Source: Rhizobacter koreensis | GTDB lineage: Bacteria; Pseudomonadota; Gammaproteobacteria; Burkholderiales; Burkholderiaceae_C | Length of the DNA: 64,000 nt | Assembly (NCBI RefSeq): GCF_013366375.1 | Contig: NZ_JABWMJ010000009.1 | Coordinates: 1 to 64,000 of the forward strand | Reading direction: 5' to 3' | Part shown: in pieces, positions 1 to 8,617 of the stretch | Layout of the letters: every line of letters starts with the position of its first letter | Numbering within the stretch: position 1 is the stretch's first letter | Program-made: the position numbers and the translations under genes | Notes under the pieces: generated by a model | The model's input: only the letters and a program-made list of their open reading frames with translations | Database searches by the model: none | Told to the model about the DNA's origin: nothing

Positions 1-60
1 CTTGCGCGTCTTCTTGGTCGAGAGATTCAGGCCGAGTCCGAGCTGCTTCATGCTCGCCAT
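1..60 (-). CDS. Transposase N-terminus, probably IS5-type (partial, runs off left edge)
   Basis: Only the first 20 codons are in the window. They start at the ATG at position 60 and read MASMKQLGLGL followed by NLSTKKTRK. This resembles the N-terminal end of IS5-family transposases, which typically open with a Lys/Gln-rich stretch and a KKTRK-like motif. The frame is open to the window edge. It lies 124 bp from the IS3 element, so the two elements appear clustered. The call rests on memory of the family's N-terminus only. It could equally be an unrelated small protein. Confidence 0.45.
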   Translation of the reverse strand, partial: MASMKQLGLGLNLSTKKTRK

Positions 61-183
61 CGTCGCGCCGGCGCCGACCTCATGCAAGACGGGTCAGCAC
101 GGGGTTATGCAGACCTTCCCTAAGGCTGGCCCAATCGGTCCAGAGCAGGTCATCGTCGGCTGTGCCCACGGCGGCTCCCAAAG

Positions 184-207
184 TGGAGTTGACCCCGTCT
201 CGCGGAG
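184..207 (+). repeat. Left terminal inverted repeat of the IS3 element
   Basis: This 24-bp end starts TGGAGTTGACCCC. It pairs with the right end at 1514-1537 with three mismatches, and AAG precedes it. Confidence 0.8.
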
Positions 208-302
208 AGTCTTGAGCTTGGATATCAAGCCGGTTCGATGGTGCTCGGTGCAGGGTTATCCACCGGCGGCGTGGCGCACGCCACGCTAGCGCCGCGGTGG
301 GT

Positions 303-321
303 AACCCGTGTCTCACGGGTT
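303..321. repeat. Perfect 8-bp stem-loop inside the IS
   Basis: AACCCGTG and CACGGGTT (303-310, 314-321) flank the loop TCT. On the plus strand a short T run (TTTT) follows. It lies near the orfB end of the IS, and it may act as a terminator that shields the element from outside transcription. No function is proven. Confidence 0.4.
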
Positions 322-339
322 CGGTTTTGAGTCCGCCGC

Positions 340-1160
340 GTCTGCTTTCGAAGTCGGCCGGCGAGCGGTAGCCGAGCGCGCTGTGGCGGCCGCGCGGGTT
401 GTACCAGCCCTCGATGTACGTGAACAGCGCCAGCCTCGCCTCCGTTTTGCTCTTGAAGTTGCGGCGATCGATCAGCTCGCACTCGAGGCTGGCGAAGAAG
501 CTCTCGGCCATCGCGTTGTCGTAGGCATCGCCCACGCTGCCCATGGACGGGCGCACGCCCGTCTCCCTGCAGCGCTTGCCGAACTCGATCGCCGTGTACT
601 GGCTAACCCTGGTCACTATGGTGCACGACGGCTTGGGGCTTGCGTTGCTGCAGCGCCATGTTGAGCGCCGCCAAGACCAGCTCGCCCGTCATGCGCTCGC
701 CGATGGACCAGCCCACCACGCGGCGACTCCACACGTCGAGCACCACGGCCAGGAAGATGAACCCGGCCCACGTCGGGACGTAGGTCATGTCCGCGACCCA
801 GAGCTGATCCGGTCCGCCGGCGCTGAAGCGCCGCTGCACCAGGTCGGGCGCGGGCGCACTCCGCGCATCGCGCCGCGTGGTCACGATGAAGCCGCGGCGG
901 CGGCTGACGCCACGGATCTGAGCGCGGCGCATCAGGCGCGCAACGCGCTTTCTGCTGATCACCACGCCTTGGTCCATCAGCTCGGCGCGCACCCGTGGCA
1001 TGCCGTACGTCGCGTCGGAACCGGCATGCACCGCGCGAATGCGCTCGGTCGTCACGGCGTCGTCGATCGCGCGCTTGCTCGGCTCTCGGTCACGCCAGCT
1101 GGGCGACACCTGCAGAGCGCGGCACATCGCGTCGATGGGGAAGCAGGCCTGGTTCGCCAT
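340..1160 (-). pseudogene. IS3 transposase OrfB (DDE catalytic subunit), frameshifted
   Basis: The catalytic half of the transposase is split between two frames. The first frame (start near 1160) contains the first catalytic Asp in VADMTYV and the second in HHSDQG, then hits a TAG stop at about 603-605. The continuation QYTAIEFGKR, with the catalytic Glu in AMAESFF, lies in another frame ending near 340. The junction reads GGTTAGCCAG where the family has GGTAGCCAG (Gly-Ser-Gln), so one extra T explains the break. A four-residue gap also appears where the family usually has GYYA (here SPSWRDR). After the conserved end at about 340 the frame stays open through the IS end. A sequencing error at the junction cannot be excluded. 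Confidence 0.85.
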
Positions 1161-1162
1161 GA

Positions 1163-1483
1163 TCAGTTCGAAGACGACGTGGGCGTCTTCTCGCCTCTGG
1201 CGGCGAACCAGGCCGTAGCCTTTGCCAAGATGTCGCGCTCCATCTGCAGCCGCCGGTTGTCGCGACGCAGCCGCGCAAGCTCAGCACGCTCGGCGCTGCT
1301 CAGGCCGTCCTTACCGGGCAGTGGTTTGCCCTCGTCGAGCGCAGCCTGTGCAATCCAGTTGGTAACGGTCTGCGCAGAGCAGCCGAACTCACGCGCGAGC
1401 TCGGTAGGCGTGCGGCCGGCACGTGCCAGCTCGACGATCTGCTGGCGGAACTCCGCCGGGTACGGCGGTCGGGTCTTCGGCAT
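1163..1483 (-). CDS. IS3 transposase OrfA (HTH protein)
   Basis: This 106-residue protein binds the element's ends, and in IS3 elements it is joined to OrfB by programmed -1 frameshifting. The N-terminal half is a helix-turn-helix (RTPTELAREFGCSAQTVTNW). The second half is a leucine-zipper-like coiled coil (AELARLRRDNRRLQMERDIL) that ends in the usual AKATAWFA motif. Length and layout match intact family members. The OrfB frame overlaps its 3' end, as expected for a frameshift-fused transposase. Because orfB is broken, this copy probably makes only OrfA, which in related elements acts as a repressor of transposition. Confidence 0.9.
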   Translation of the reverse strand: MPKTRPPYPAEFRQQIVELARAGRTPTELAREFGCSAQTVTNWIAQAALDEGKPLPGKDGLSSAERAELARLRRDNRRLQMERDILAKATAWFAARGEKTPTSSSN

Positions 1484-1513
1484 CGCGGCGTCCTCCTCTC
1501 ATAAGGATCGGGG

Positions 1514-1537
1514 CTCCGCGAAACAGGGTCAACTTCA
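1514..1537 (-). repeat. Right terminal inverted repeat of the IS3 element
   Basis: Read on the minus strand it begins TGAAGTTGACCCTG and matches the left end at 21 of 24 positions. AAG follows it on the plus strand and completes the target duplication. Confidence 0.8.
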
Positions 1538-1651
1538 AAGCTTACCGGAGCGTACCGCGAAGGCGCTGAGCGGCCGTGGCGTGAGGGTGGCTCCAAGGAG
1601 GCACGCCTCTCGCGGGATGCGCGCGAGCAAACCCAGGCCCAGCATCGCCCA

Positions 1652-1852
1652 ATGAACCTACGCTCTCTTACTTTCGCGCACATCCGCTGGATCGAGCGAT
1701 GTGCCGAGCGGATCCTCACCGGCGAAGCGGAGATCGGGCACATGGCCGCGGTGCAGCACGCTTTCGAGCTCCGCGCGGGCTGGGCCGAGCTCGATCCCGT
1801 CGTCGCGGCGGACGCCTACCTATCGCGGGAACTAATCGTGCTGCCGGAGTGA
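1652..1852 (+). CDS. Small conserved protein, copy 1 of a 66-residue pair
   Basis: This is a 66-residue protein of unknown function. A paralogue of exactly the same length lies at 7060-7260 on the opposite strand, and by eye about 41 of 66 positions are identical. The longest identical stretches are ERCAERI and GHMAAVQHAFEL, and both end in REL(I/V)VLP. Conservation of length and of both ends argues that it is a real gene. No signal peptide or membrane segment is visible, so it is probably a small helical cytoplasmic protein. No clear ribosome-binding site precedes the ATG. I do not recognise the family. Confidence 0.6.
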   Translation: MNLRSLTFAHIRWIERCAERILTGEAEIGHMAAVQHAFELRAGWAELDPVVAADAYLSRELIVLPE

Positions 1853-1856
1853 ACGA

Positions 1857-2078
1857 TCAGCGCTGGCTGCCGGAGGGCGGCCCCGGCCGCGAGTTCACCG
1901 CAGAGGCACCCTCAGCGGTGCCGTAGCGCTCCTCGCGGCTTGCGGGGTCGGGTTCCGCGTCCGGGTAGCGCGACCGCGCGTCTACCTCGGACATCCGGAA
2001 CGACGTGAGTCGCCGCTTGCCGGTAATTTCGTCGGTGATCCACCAGCGGTAGAGGATGAGAGGCTCTGGCATGTGCAT
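1857..2078 (-). CDS. Small conserved hypothetical protein (YRWWITDE type)
   Basis: A 73-residue protein starts at the ATG at 2078; a second ATG six bases downstream is an alternative. The recognisable part is LILYRWWITDEITGKRRL followed by SRYPDAEP. I recall this pattern from small uncharacterised proteins that are frequent in Burkholderiales chromosomes. The C-terminal third is low-complexity (Pro, Ser, Gly). It ends four bases from the stop of the 66-residue gene, so the two genes converge. No function can be assigned. The frame stays open upstream of the chosen start, but that part has no family-like sequence. Confidence 0.55.
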   Translation of the reverse strand: MHMPEPLILYRWWITDEITGKRRLTSFRMSEVDARSRYPDAEPDPASREERYGTAEGASAVNSRPGPPSGSQR

Positions 2079-3470
2079 CGAATCGTAGCGGCTCGCCCGA
2101 CCGACACCCCGCGGATGCTTTGCGGAGGTGGTTCTCGTGGGCGCCGTTGAAGTCGGAGCACATGCTGTCGATCGACGCATCTACCGCTTCAAAGTGGTCG
2201 AGCACCCTAACGCGCCCCGATCACCTCGTGCTGAATGTTCCCTCGTGTGCAGGATCCGGCATGGCCCGCTTCCCTCACGGGAAGGGGTTTGAGATGGGTG
2301 GAGATGGGACAGCCGAAGCGATGAGCCGGCTACCCGGCCCGCCGCATTGAAGATCCCCCACCCGTCTCCCTCACAACGGGACGGGGGCGCAGCTGGGGGA
2401 GCGCGGTGGGTCAGCCCGGCGCCAACGGCTGAATGCGTGACAAGGCGCGCAGCGCATGCGGACGCTGTGACAGGTTTCGTGGCGCGGGCGGACGCCCGAA
2501 GGAGCCGCCCGACACAGCCGAGCTGCGGCGACCCGCGGCCGACGTGCCACAAAGCGCAATCGACGGGCGCGGCGGCTGAGCCGCGCGAGCATTTCAGGCT
2601 TGCGCGGCCCGGCATCGGGCGTGGCGGGTGCCCAGGTGACGAACTGGGCGGCGCGGGAGGAAGCAACGTAAAGCGTTGCGCGCGACGCGTCGGCCAGTTG
2701 GTCAAGCGGGCCGTCGGTCGTGTACCAACGACGGACATCAGGGCCCGCGCTCCCTGGGCACGGGAGGGCCGCGCTCGGATCATGCCGACGTAGGAGGCCT
2801 GACTATCAGCCAAACTTGGGGCCAAAGACGGGCTGACGTGCGAACCTGCAATCCAAGTTCACATGAGCTGCAAGCGAATCTGAACGAAGGCGGTCGGGAG
2901 CCGGCCGATCCGCCGTGACCGTCGCAATCAGATTCTTGCTTGCAGCCGCATGGCTTCCTTGATTGCCAAGACGCCGCGGCGACGCGCCGACGATCGCGAT
3001 GATCGTGAAGACGGCTTCAGCTGCAACTGGCGTCGCATCAGTCCAGCCACGAGGAGGATCCCACGATGCCGTCGAAGCGCCCGATGGTCGACGCCACTAC
3101 CGTCGCGCACTCAGCAATCGCAGAAGACGTTGCAGCAAGCGACGCGGTCAAAGGCCCGCCATTGACGAAATCGGCGACCGAACCCGCCAGCCCTGGCATG
3201 CCCACGTGACGAATCGCTTGCCACTTCCGTACACCGCGAGTGCAGTCAACGCATGGCCAAAAGCAGAAACCCGCTTCGCGGCTGGAACGTTCATCGGCGT
3301 TCGGGGAAGCTCACGCGCCAGCGAGCGGGTTCCGCGGGAGCGTCGTGCTGCCGGAACGCCGGTAGCAGCTCACCTCGATACGCAGGCGCTATTCATCGTC
3401 GCACCAGCGCTGAGCAGCGCGATGACTGAAATCAGCACCCTCCTTCGGGTGCCCCGAAGCAGTACGCGGT
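2079..3470. other. 1.4-kb stretch without a convincing gene; possible dispersed repeat at 2200-2800
   Basis: Both strands stay open over long parts of 2181-2825, but the translations are Arg/Pro/Ala-rich and look non-coding. From memory, a minus-strand reading containing MSVVGTRPTARLTNWPTRRA recurs as spurious peptides in several Burkholderiales genomes, which would fit a dispersed non-coding repeat. The remainder (2830-3470) shows nothing I can support. Confidence 0.35.
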
Positions 3471-3500
3471 TCGTTACAATTAGGGTGGAGGATCAGTCGA

Positions 3501-4109
3501 ATGAAAGCGTTGGGGATTGCGCTTGCAGCAGCGGGCGCATGTGTGTTCGCGAGTGGTACCCAGGCACAGACTTCGTACCGGTGCCCGTCTGGCGACGGCA
3601 GATGGATCCTCTCTGACCGGCCGTGCAGCGGAGCTCCATCCACACGAATCATTTCGATTGGGCCGTTGCCAGAACGCCCAGAGCGACGCAGCACGTACGG
3701 TGCGCCCTCCACAGGCTCTTCGCAGAAGGCCGCTCCCTACCTCACTCATCAAAGCGCCGCCTGTGCAGAACTGAGCGAGGGACTGCGCAACGGTCCGAGT
3801 CGAGGGTTGGGCCCCGAGGCCATGGCCGAGCTGCGCGCCTCGTATTCGCAGCAATGCGCCGATGACGAGGCGCGGGCCCGCCATCGCTACACAGAGTTGC
3901 AAGGTGCGAAGCGAGTCGAGTTGATGCAACAGGAGCGAGCGCAAAAATCTGAACAGGACCGTCAACGGCTTGCCCAGGAACAATGCGATGAGATGTACCG
4001 GATCGTTGCTCTGAAGCGAAAAAAGGTGCCGGAGATGAACTCCGGGGAAAGAGCTGACTTCGAGCGCTTTCAGGAGAACTGGCGCAGCCGCTGCCCCGGC
4101 GCCAGGTGA
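3501..4109 (+). CDS. Exported hypothetical protein with DUF4124-like N-terminus
   Basis: This 202-residue protein has a clear Sec signal peptide (residues 1-22, MKALGIALAAAGACVFASG, cleavage after AQA). The next segment, YRCPSGDGRWILSDRPC, resembles the start of the DUF4124 domain of betaproteobacterial periplasmic proteins (a cysteine pair around a short beta segment). Residues 85-200 are charged, mostly helical and coiled-coil-like (ELQGAKRVELMQQERAQKSE), with scattered cysteines. A GGAGG sequence lies about ten bases before the ATG, and a -10-like TACAAT sits at 3475-3480. It is probably periplasmic. No enzymatic motif is visible and the role is unknown. Confidence 0.75.
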   Translation: MKALGIALAAAGACVFASGTQAQTSYRCPSGDGRWILSDRPCSGAPSTRIISIGPLPERPERRSTYGAPSTGSSQKAAPYLTHQSAACAELSEGLRNGPSRGLGPEAMAELRASYSQQCADDEARARHRYTELQGAKRVELMQQERAQKSEQDRQRLAQEQCDEMYRIVALKRKKVPEMNSGERADFERFQENWRSRCPGAR

Positions 4110-4560
4110 GTCGGTGGGATGCGCGACGCATCCTCCGCGCCTGATACCCCCGAGCGAGCAGGGATACCTGGCTGCTCAAGATCTGCCGGCGCGGCCTCCA
4201 CACGGGCATGCCCTTGCGCGCGCTCTCGTCCAGGCGCATGGCCGCTGCCTCCCGTTGATCCGGCACGACGGCACATGCAGGCTCAAGCATGCTGCCCGCG
4301 CGCAGCCCCCAATCGGCGCACTGGCACGATGCTGGGCAAACACGGCCGGTGCCGTGCGCGCCGTTTCAAAGCGATCAACTAAGCGCGCCCTGTGGCGCGC
4401 TTGGCCGCGCCGCTTAACCTGCTCCACGTCGCAGCGGCGCGTACCGGCGGTGCCCAACGCTGCGACGGGGTGTACCCTCACGTTTGCCTCGGAACGAAGA
4501 CCCGCGTGGCCCTCAAGAGGAGCGTGGCAGCGCTCAACCTCGACCGGCGGCCTGCGGCGT
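4110..4560. other. Intergenic region with a GC hairpin
   Basis: There is no supported gene in these 450 bases. The one clear structure is the perfect stem-loop at 4381-4402. Confidence 0.5.
4381..4402. repeat. Perfect 9-bp stem-loop between convergent genes
   Basis: AAGCGCGCC and GGCGCGCTT flank the loop CTGT. It lies between the convergent exported-protein gene and the H-NS-like gene, and it may terminate transcription from either side. No long T tract is present, so intrinsic termination is uncertain. Confidence 0.5.
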
Positions 4561-5139
4561 TTACTGCGCGCGAAACTCCTCAAGCGACCGCCCCGCGGCG
4601 AGCGCCTTTTTCAACCAACCCGGACGCGGGCCCATTCCCGACCAGGTCTGCGTTCCATCGGTATACGCAACCCCGGCCCGCCTCGCCTTCTTGGCCGAGG
4701 CTTTCCTGCCCGGCGAGCTCTTCCGCGAAGCACCTGCATCGGAGCTCTCGCCCTGCGGGGTTGAAGAATCCTGCTCGCCCTCTTGTTCGGGTGTCCCGCG
4801 CCGCTGACTGCCGTCGGCCAGAAAGTCCTCGAGCTTGCCCCCGCTGCTCAGCGCGTCGCGCAACCACCTTGGCCGCGGCCCCATGCCACCCCAAACGTTC
4901 CCGTTGCCGTCTGCGTACTTGGGTGCACTGCCAGCCGCCTTCTTGCCAGCCTTCTTTGCCGCGCTCTTGCCCGCGCCTGCGCGCTTGCCGCCAAAGAGGT
5001 CCCGTTCAGTGAGCCCGTAGGTGCTGATAGCCTCTCTGATCTTGCCGATGACCTCGCCGGCCTCTTGCTTCTTGAGCCTGTCAGCTTCGGCTTGAAGCGC
5101 CTGAAGTTCCTTGTTGAGCTGGGCGTATGTCTTGGGCAT
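4561..5139 (-). CDS. H-NS family protein with two C-terminal DNA-binding domains
   Basis: This nucleoid-associated protein of about 192 residues starts at the ATG at 5139; an in-frame TTG three codons upstream is possible. The N-terminus is a coiled-coil oligomerisation segment (LNKELQALQAEADRLKKQEA). A Lys/Ala-rich linker follows, then an H-NS C-terminal domain at about residues 74-107 (YADGNGNVWGGMGPRPRWL). A hydrophilic linker of about 50 residues leads to a second copy of the same domain at about 158-189 (YTDGTQTWSGMGPRPGWL). Ordinary family members are 90-140 residues with one such domain. The gene lies 32 bp downstream of the serine recombinase, same strand, so the two are probably cotranscribed. 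Silencing of foreign DNA is the known role of the family; a role tied to this element is inferred. Confidence 0.85.
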   Translation of the reverse strand: MPKTYAQLNKELQALQAEADRLKKQEAGEVIGKIREAISTYGLTERDLFGGKRAGAGKSAAKKAGKKAAGSAPKYADGNGNVWGGMGPRPRWLRDALSSGGKLEDFLADGSQRRGTPEQEGEQDSSTPQGESSDAGASRKSSPGRKASAKKARRAGVAYTDGTQTWSGMGPRPGWLKKALAAGRSLEEFRAQ

Positions 5140-5171
5140 TCGGTTCAATCCGAGTAACTAAACCCGGAAGT

Positions 5172-6761
5172 TTATAGATCTTTCGTGTTTGTTGCTTGCG
5201 CCGGTTGTGACATATCTGGGTTCGTTTTCGTCGCCTCGTCAAGGCCATGCGCGGTCCGCAGTTGCCTGAGGGAAGAAATCCTGTCGAGCAGTTGCTCGGG
5301 TGAATCGCACCAGAAGCGTGTCAGTTCGATTGGCACCTGCTCGGTAAGCCATGGCGGAAAGCCCACGACGACATCCGGTGACGGGGCGAGGAAGAAGTCA
5401 ATCGCCCGAAGCCTCGCTTCCATCCGAACCACGAGGTCCAAATCAACATCTCGGCTCAGCCGGTCAACGCGCAGGCGCCATACGCGCCCCACGGGACTCA
5501 GGGTCGAGTAAAGGAGCCGAAGGCGCATCTTGAGCTCCGGCAACATCAAGACATGCAAGCGACCGTCGTAGGCGACGGTGTGACCGGCTTCCTTGAGTCG
5601 CTCGGCCAGGGCAGTGCCAAAGGCCGAGGCGTCGGCCTTGCGCTCGCACGTGCGCTCGGAAATCGCGCGGCTCAACTCTGTCGGGTCTTGCCCCACGCGC
5701 CTCATGCACTCTCTCAAACCGCCGAGGCGGTCGCGTAAGGTCGCTTTGCCGGGTAAGCCCTGGGCGCGAAGGTCGCGGGTGACGAGGAGCGGGCTGCGCT
5801 TGAGCGCTGTCTCTAGGTTCCGCAGAATCTGCTCGTCCGTTTGCTTTCTGCTGAGCTCGAGGTGGGTGCGGCGCTGAATCTGTGCCCACGTGTGATCGTC
5901 GAGCACGCGTGGAACGGTTCCGTCGCCCCGCGACGGACCACAGTTCACGATGCGCCCTTTGTGCCCGGTGCGGCCCCAGACGAAGTTGCCGACCAAGGCT
6001 TCGTTCCTGACCAGGGTCGCGATTCCCCTGCCCGTGAGCGCGCGTCCTTGGTGATCGCGCCAGCCCTCGATGGCTCCGAGCCGTGCAATGTCCGCGAAAC
6101 TGAGGCAGGTATGCGCGTAGAGCGCGCAGATGCGCTTAACGAGCTCGACCTCCTCCGTTGAGGCAAGCACCCACTCGATGCGATCGGTTGCAGCAATCTT
6201 GCGCTGACCGGCCTCGAGCATGACTCGCCGCCGACCGTCGGCCGAGACAGAGCACCGCCGGTAACCCAAGGGTGGCAAGGCCCCCATCTGAAAGCCCCGG
6301 GTGATCACCTGCGCCTGACCCGCCCTGGACTTGTTCGCGAGATCGCGGCTGTACTCGGCCGCCATTGCCCGTCTCATGCTCTTGAGCATCGCGGTGATGG
6401 GATTGACCTCGGGTCCGAACATTTCGGCCACGTAGACGACCTCGGCGCCGTGCAGCCTGCAGTAATACTCGTAGTAGGCAGCCGCGTCGGTGTCCTGAAA
6501 GCGCCCCCACCTGCTCACGTCGTACACAAGAACGGTTGAGAACTGATTCGCCTCGGTGACGTCGCGGAGCAACGTCATCAACCCAGGGCGATTCTTCAAA
6601 TGGACGCCGCTGCGGCCTTCATCCTCGTAGGTGGCCACGATCTGCAGGTTGCGCGCGGCCGCGTACGCCGCAATCGCTTCCTTCTGGACCGCTGGCGACA
6701 GGTCTTGCTTGTCGATGGACATCCGGACGTACTGAGCGGCGTGGTGAGCAGACGGGTTCAT
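5172..6761 (-). CDS. Large serine recombinase
   Basis: This 529-residue site-specific recombinase makes staggered cuts through a serine-DNA link. The N-terminal resolvase domain (about 1-150) begins QYVRMSIDKQDLS, with the nucleophile Ser15 next to Arg13. It continues with YEDEGRSG and DVSRWGRF, typical of the family. A recombinase domain follows at about 160-300 (QMGALPPLGYRR, LTGRGIATLVRNEALVG). The C-terminal 200 residues form a long extension that I do not recognise, without an obvious zinc ribbon. A strong AGGAGG lies 6-7 bases before the ATG. Proteins of this size normally integrate or excise elements, so it is a candidate driver for mobility of the surrounding segment. Attachment sites were not identified. 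Confidence 0.9.
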   Translation of the reverse strand: MNPSAHHAAQYVRMSIDKQDLSPAVQKEAIAAYAAARNLQIVATYEDEGRSGVHLKNRPGLMTLLRDVTEANQFSTVLVYDVSRWGRFQDTDAAAYYEYYCRLHGAEVVYVAEMFGPEVNPITAMLKSMRRAMAAEYSRDLANKSRAGQAQVITRGFQMGALPPLGYRRCSVSADGRRRVMLEAGQRKIAATDRIEWVLASTEEVELVKRICALYAHTCLSFADIARLGAIEGWRDHQGRALTGRGIATLVRNEALVGNFVWGRTGHKGRIVNCGPSRGDGTVPRVLDDHTWAQIQRRTHLELSRKQTDEQILRNLETALKRSPLLVTRDLRAQGLPGKATLRDRLGGLRECMRRVGQDPTELSRAISERTCERKADASAFGTALAERLKEAGHTVAYDGRLHVLMLPELKMRLRLLYSTLSPVGRVWRLRVDRLSRDVDLDLVVRMEARLRAIDFFLAPSPDVVVGFPPWLTEQVPIELTRFWCDSPEQLLDRISSLRQLRTAHGLDEATKTNPDMSQPAQATNTKDL

Positions 6762-7059
6762 GGCCGACCTCCTGTTGAAGAGGCACGACTAGGCTCCTAC
6801 GTTCCGCCTGGGTCAACGTTGACCGTCGCTGGGCAGCTTCTGCATAGAGCGTCATCGCTCCGAGTTTCGACTCCGGTTCCCGGCGCATTGAAGCGGCAGT
6901 AGAGACGGCTTGGCTGTGGAGTGCCGTGCCTCCACAGTGTTTTCGCCGCACCACCAACCGAAGAGCCACGCGTCATCGGCAGTTGCCGAAAAGACTGCCA
7001 TCTAACAGATCCAATGAACCGGGCTTGCGAACGCGTCAGCGGCTGCATCACCAGCCGGA

Positions 7060-7260
7060 TCATGGCGGCAAGACCACAAGCTCGCGTTCCACGAACGCAT
7101 CCGCCGTTTGGACCGGATCCATCGGGAGCAATGCACCCGCCAGTTCGAACGCGTGCTGTACGGCAGCCATGTGCCCGAGCTCGGGCTCCCCTGCCGGGAT
7201 ACGCTCGGCGCAGCGCTCATTCCCACGGACCTGCGCGAAGGTGAGGCTCGTACTGTCCAT
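7060..7260 (-). CDS. Small conserved protein, copy 2 of the 66-residue pair
   Basis: A 66-residue paralogue of the protein at 1652-1852, about 62 percent identical by eye and on the opposite strand. An AGGA motif precedes the ATG at 7260 by about six bases, which supports this start over upstream in-frame codons. The shared core is ERCAERI-GE-E-GHMAAVQHAFEL, and the ends match as well. It lies 298 bases upstream of the serine recombinase on the same strand, and that gap holds no gene I can support. The two copies face each other across the recombinase / H-NS segment. Function unknown. Confidence 0.6.
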   Translation of the reverse strand: MDSTSLTFAQVRGNERCAERIPAGEPELGHMAAVQHAFELAGALLPMDPVQTADAFVERELVVLPP

Positions 7261-7542
7261 GGCGATCCTGTCGGCTGCGCGGCGACATTCTTTGCCGCCG
7301 TTCGGCCGAGAACATTCCACTGAGGGGTTGTCCCTCTTTCGAGCGCCGGCGCTCTGAAGGGCGCGCGGAGAAGCGCGTGGTTCGTTGGTAGCAAAGCATC
7401 GTTCGCGGGACACAGACCTCATTTCCTAGCTTCGACGATGTAGCTCGGCCTTCCGCCAACGCGGGCGCGACCAGTCTTGAGGCGGCGGCCGCACGACTCC
7501 CCCCACGAGGCTGGCGCGGCATCGCACGGCTACGATGAAGCC

Positions 7543-8389
7543 GTGCGCCGCCGCCTTGCTCTCGCATCCCTTTAGGCCGGAATCGTTGCGCCCTGGCTCG
7601 CCCGCGCGTCATCGTCAATGCTGCAGCGTGTTGCGGCAGCGCCCGGGGGCGTAGCGATCGTCGAGCTCGGCGCCGCCGAGCTGCGACCATCAGCAACGTT
7701 CGACGGCCAGCGCGTGATGGTGCTAGCCGATCGCCAACGGGCGCGGTTCTGGATTGCCATTGTCGGCATTGGACTCGCTGCCGATCCGAAGAAGCGGCAG
7801 ACGCTTACCCTGCACGCTGGCGACGGCGCGGCGCGCGAAATCGCATTTGGGCTTGAGCCCAAGAGGTACGCCGAGCAGCGACTGACCGTTGCGCTTCGGC
7901 ATGTGGAGCTGTCGGCGGAGGACCTGGCGCGCTATGAACGCGAGCGCGTGCACCTGGCGAAACGTGTTGAGCCGCTTCACGGCCTCGCCGGAGCCAGCGA
8001 CGCTGCTGCTCGCGAGTCCGGCCAAGGGGCCGCGCTCGTCGTCGTTCGGCTTGCGCCGCGTCTTCAACGGCGAGCGACGCAATCCGCACAGCGGGATGGA
8101 CATCGCCGCGTCGACGGGCACGCCGGTTGTTGCCGCGGCTGCCGGCGCTGTCGCCGACACCGGCGACTACTTCTTCAACGGCAAGACCGTGATCATCGAC
8201 CATGGTCAGGGCTTTCTGACGCTGTACTGCCACCTGTCCGCGATCGAGACCGCCGTCGGCGAGTTCGTCGAGGCCGGCGTGCAGATCGGCCGCGTCGGTG
8301 CGACGGGTCGCGCGACCGGCGCTCATCTTCACTTCAGCGTCTATCTGAATGCCACGCCAGTCGATCCGGCGCTCTTCCTTGCGCCATGA
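7543..8389 (+). pseudogene. M23 family metallopeptidase, broken by a stop and a frameshift
   Basis: The parent would be an exported LytM-type endopeptidase acting on murein cross-links. Reading from the GTG at 7543, a signal peptide (MRRRLALASL, then AGIVAPWLARA) is interrupted by an in-frame TAG at 7573-7575. The mature N-terminal domain continues in frame to about 7970 ([13 protein letters not shown]). The reading frame then changes by one base, and the catalytic domain continues ([20 protein letters not shown]). The zinc ligands are present: His and Asp in HSGMD, and the HxH in HLHFS near the C-terminus. The protein ends with DPALFLAP at 8389. Two independent lesions make a pseudogene likely. 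Sequencing error could explain one but hardly both. Confidence 0.8.
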
Positions 8390-8617
8390 GCGACGGGTAC
8401 GCCGACGCACGCCTCGCCTCCCACCCCTACAACCGCATGAACTGCGCCACTCCCGCTCCAGGAGGTTTCGAAGGGCACCGCCGACTGCCGCCACGCGTGA
8501 ATCCACGCTCCAGCGCCATTGGCGGTGTGCGTCGAAGCGCAGGCTCGTTCAGCGTAGCCCTGGCGTCTATCGTTGTCGCTCTGCAGCGCTCCAGAAGCGA
8601 AGCTCGCGTTCTCTTTT

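Larger units (their letters stand above)
184..1537 (-). mobile_element. IS3-family insertion sequence, 1354 bp
   Basis: The ends are imperfect 24-bp inverted repeats (184-207 and 1514-1537) that match at 21 of 24 positions and begin with TG, as in IS3-family elements. The bases flanking both ends are AAG (181-183 and 1538-1540), a 3-bp target duplication that is normal for the family. Inside are orfA and orfB on the minus strand, in the usual overlapping arrangement. orfB carries a frameshift, so this copy probably cannot make its own transposase. The ends and duplication are directly visible; loss of activity is inferred. Confidence 0.85.
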
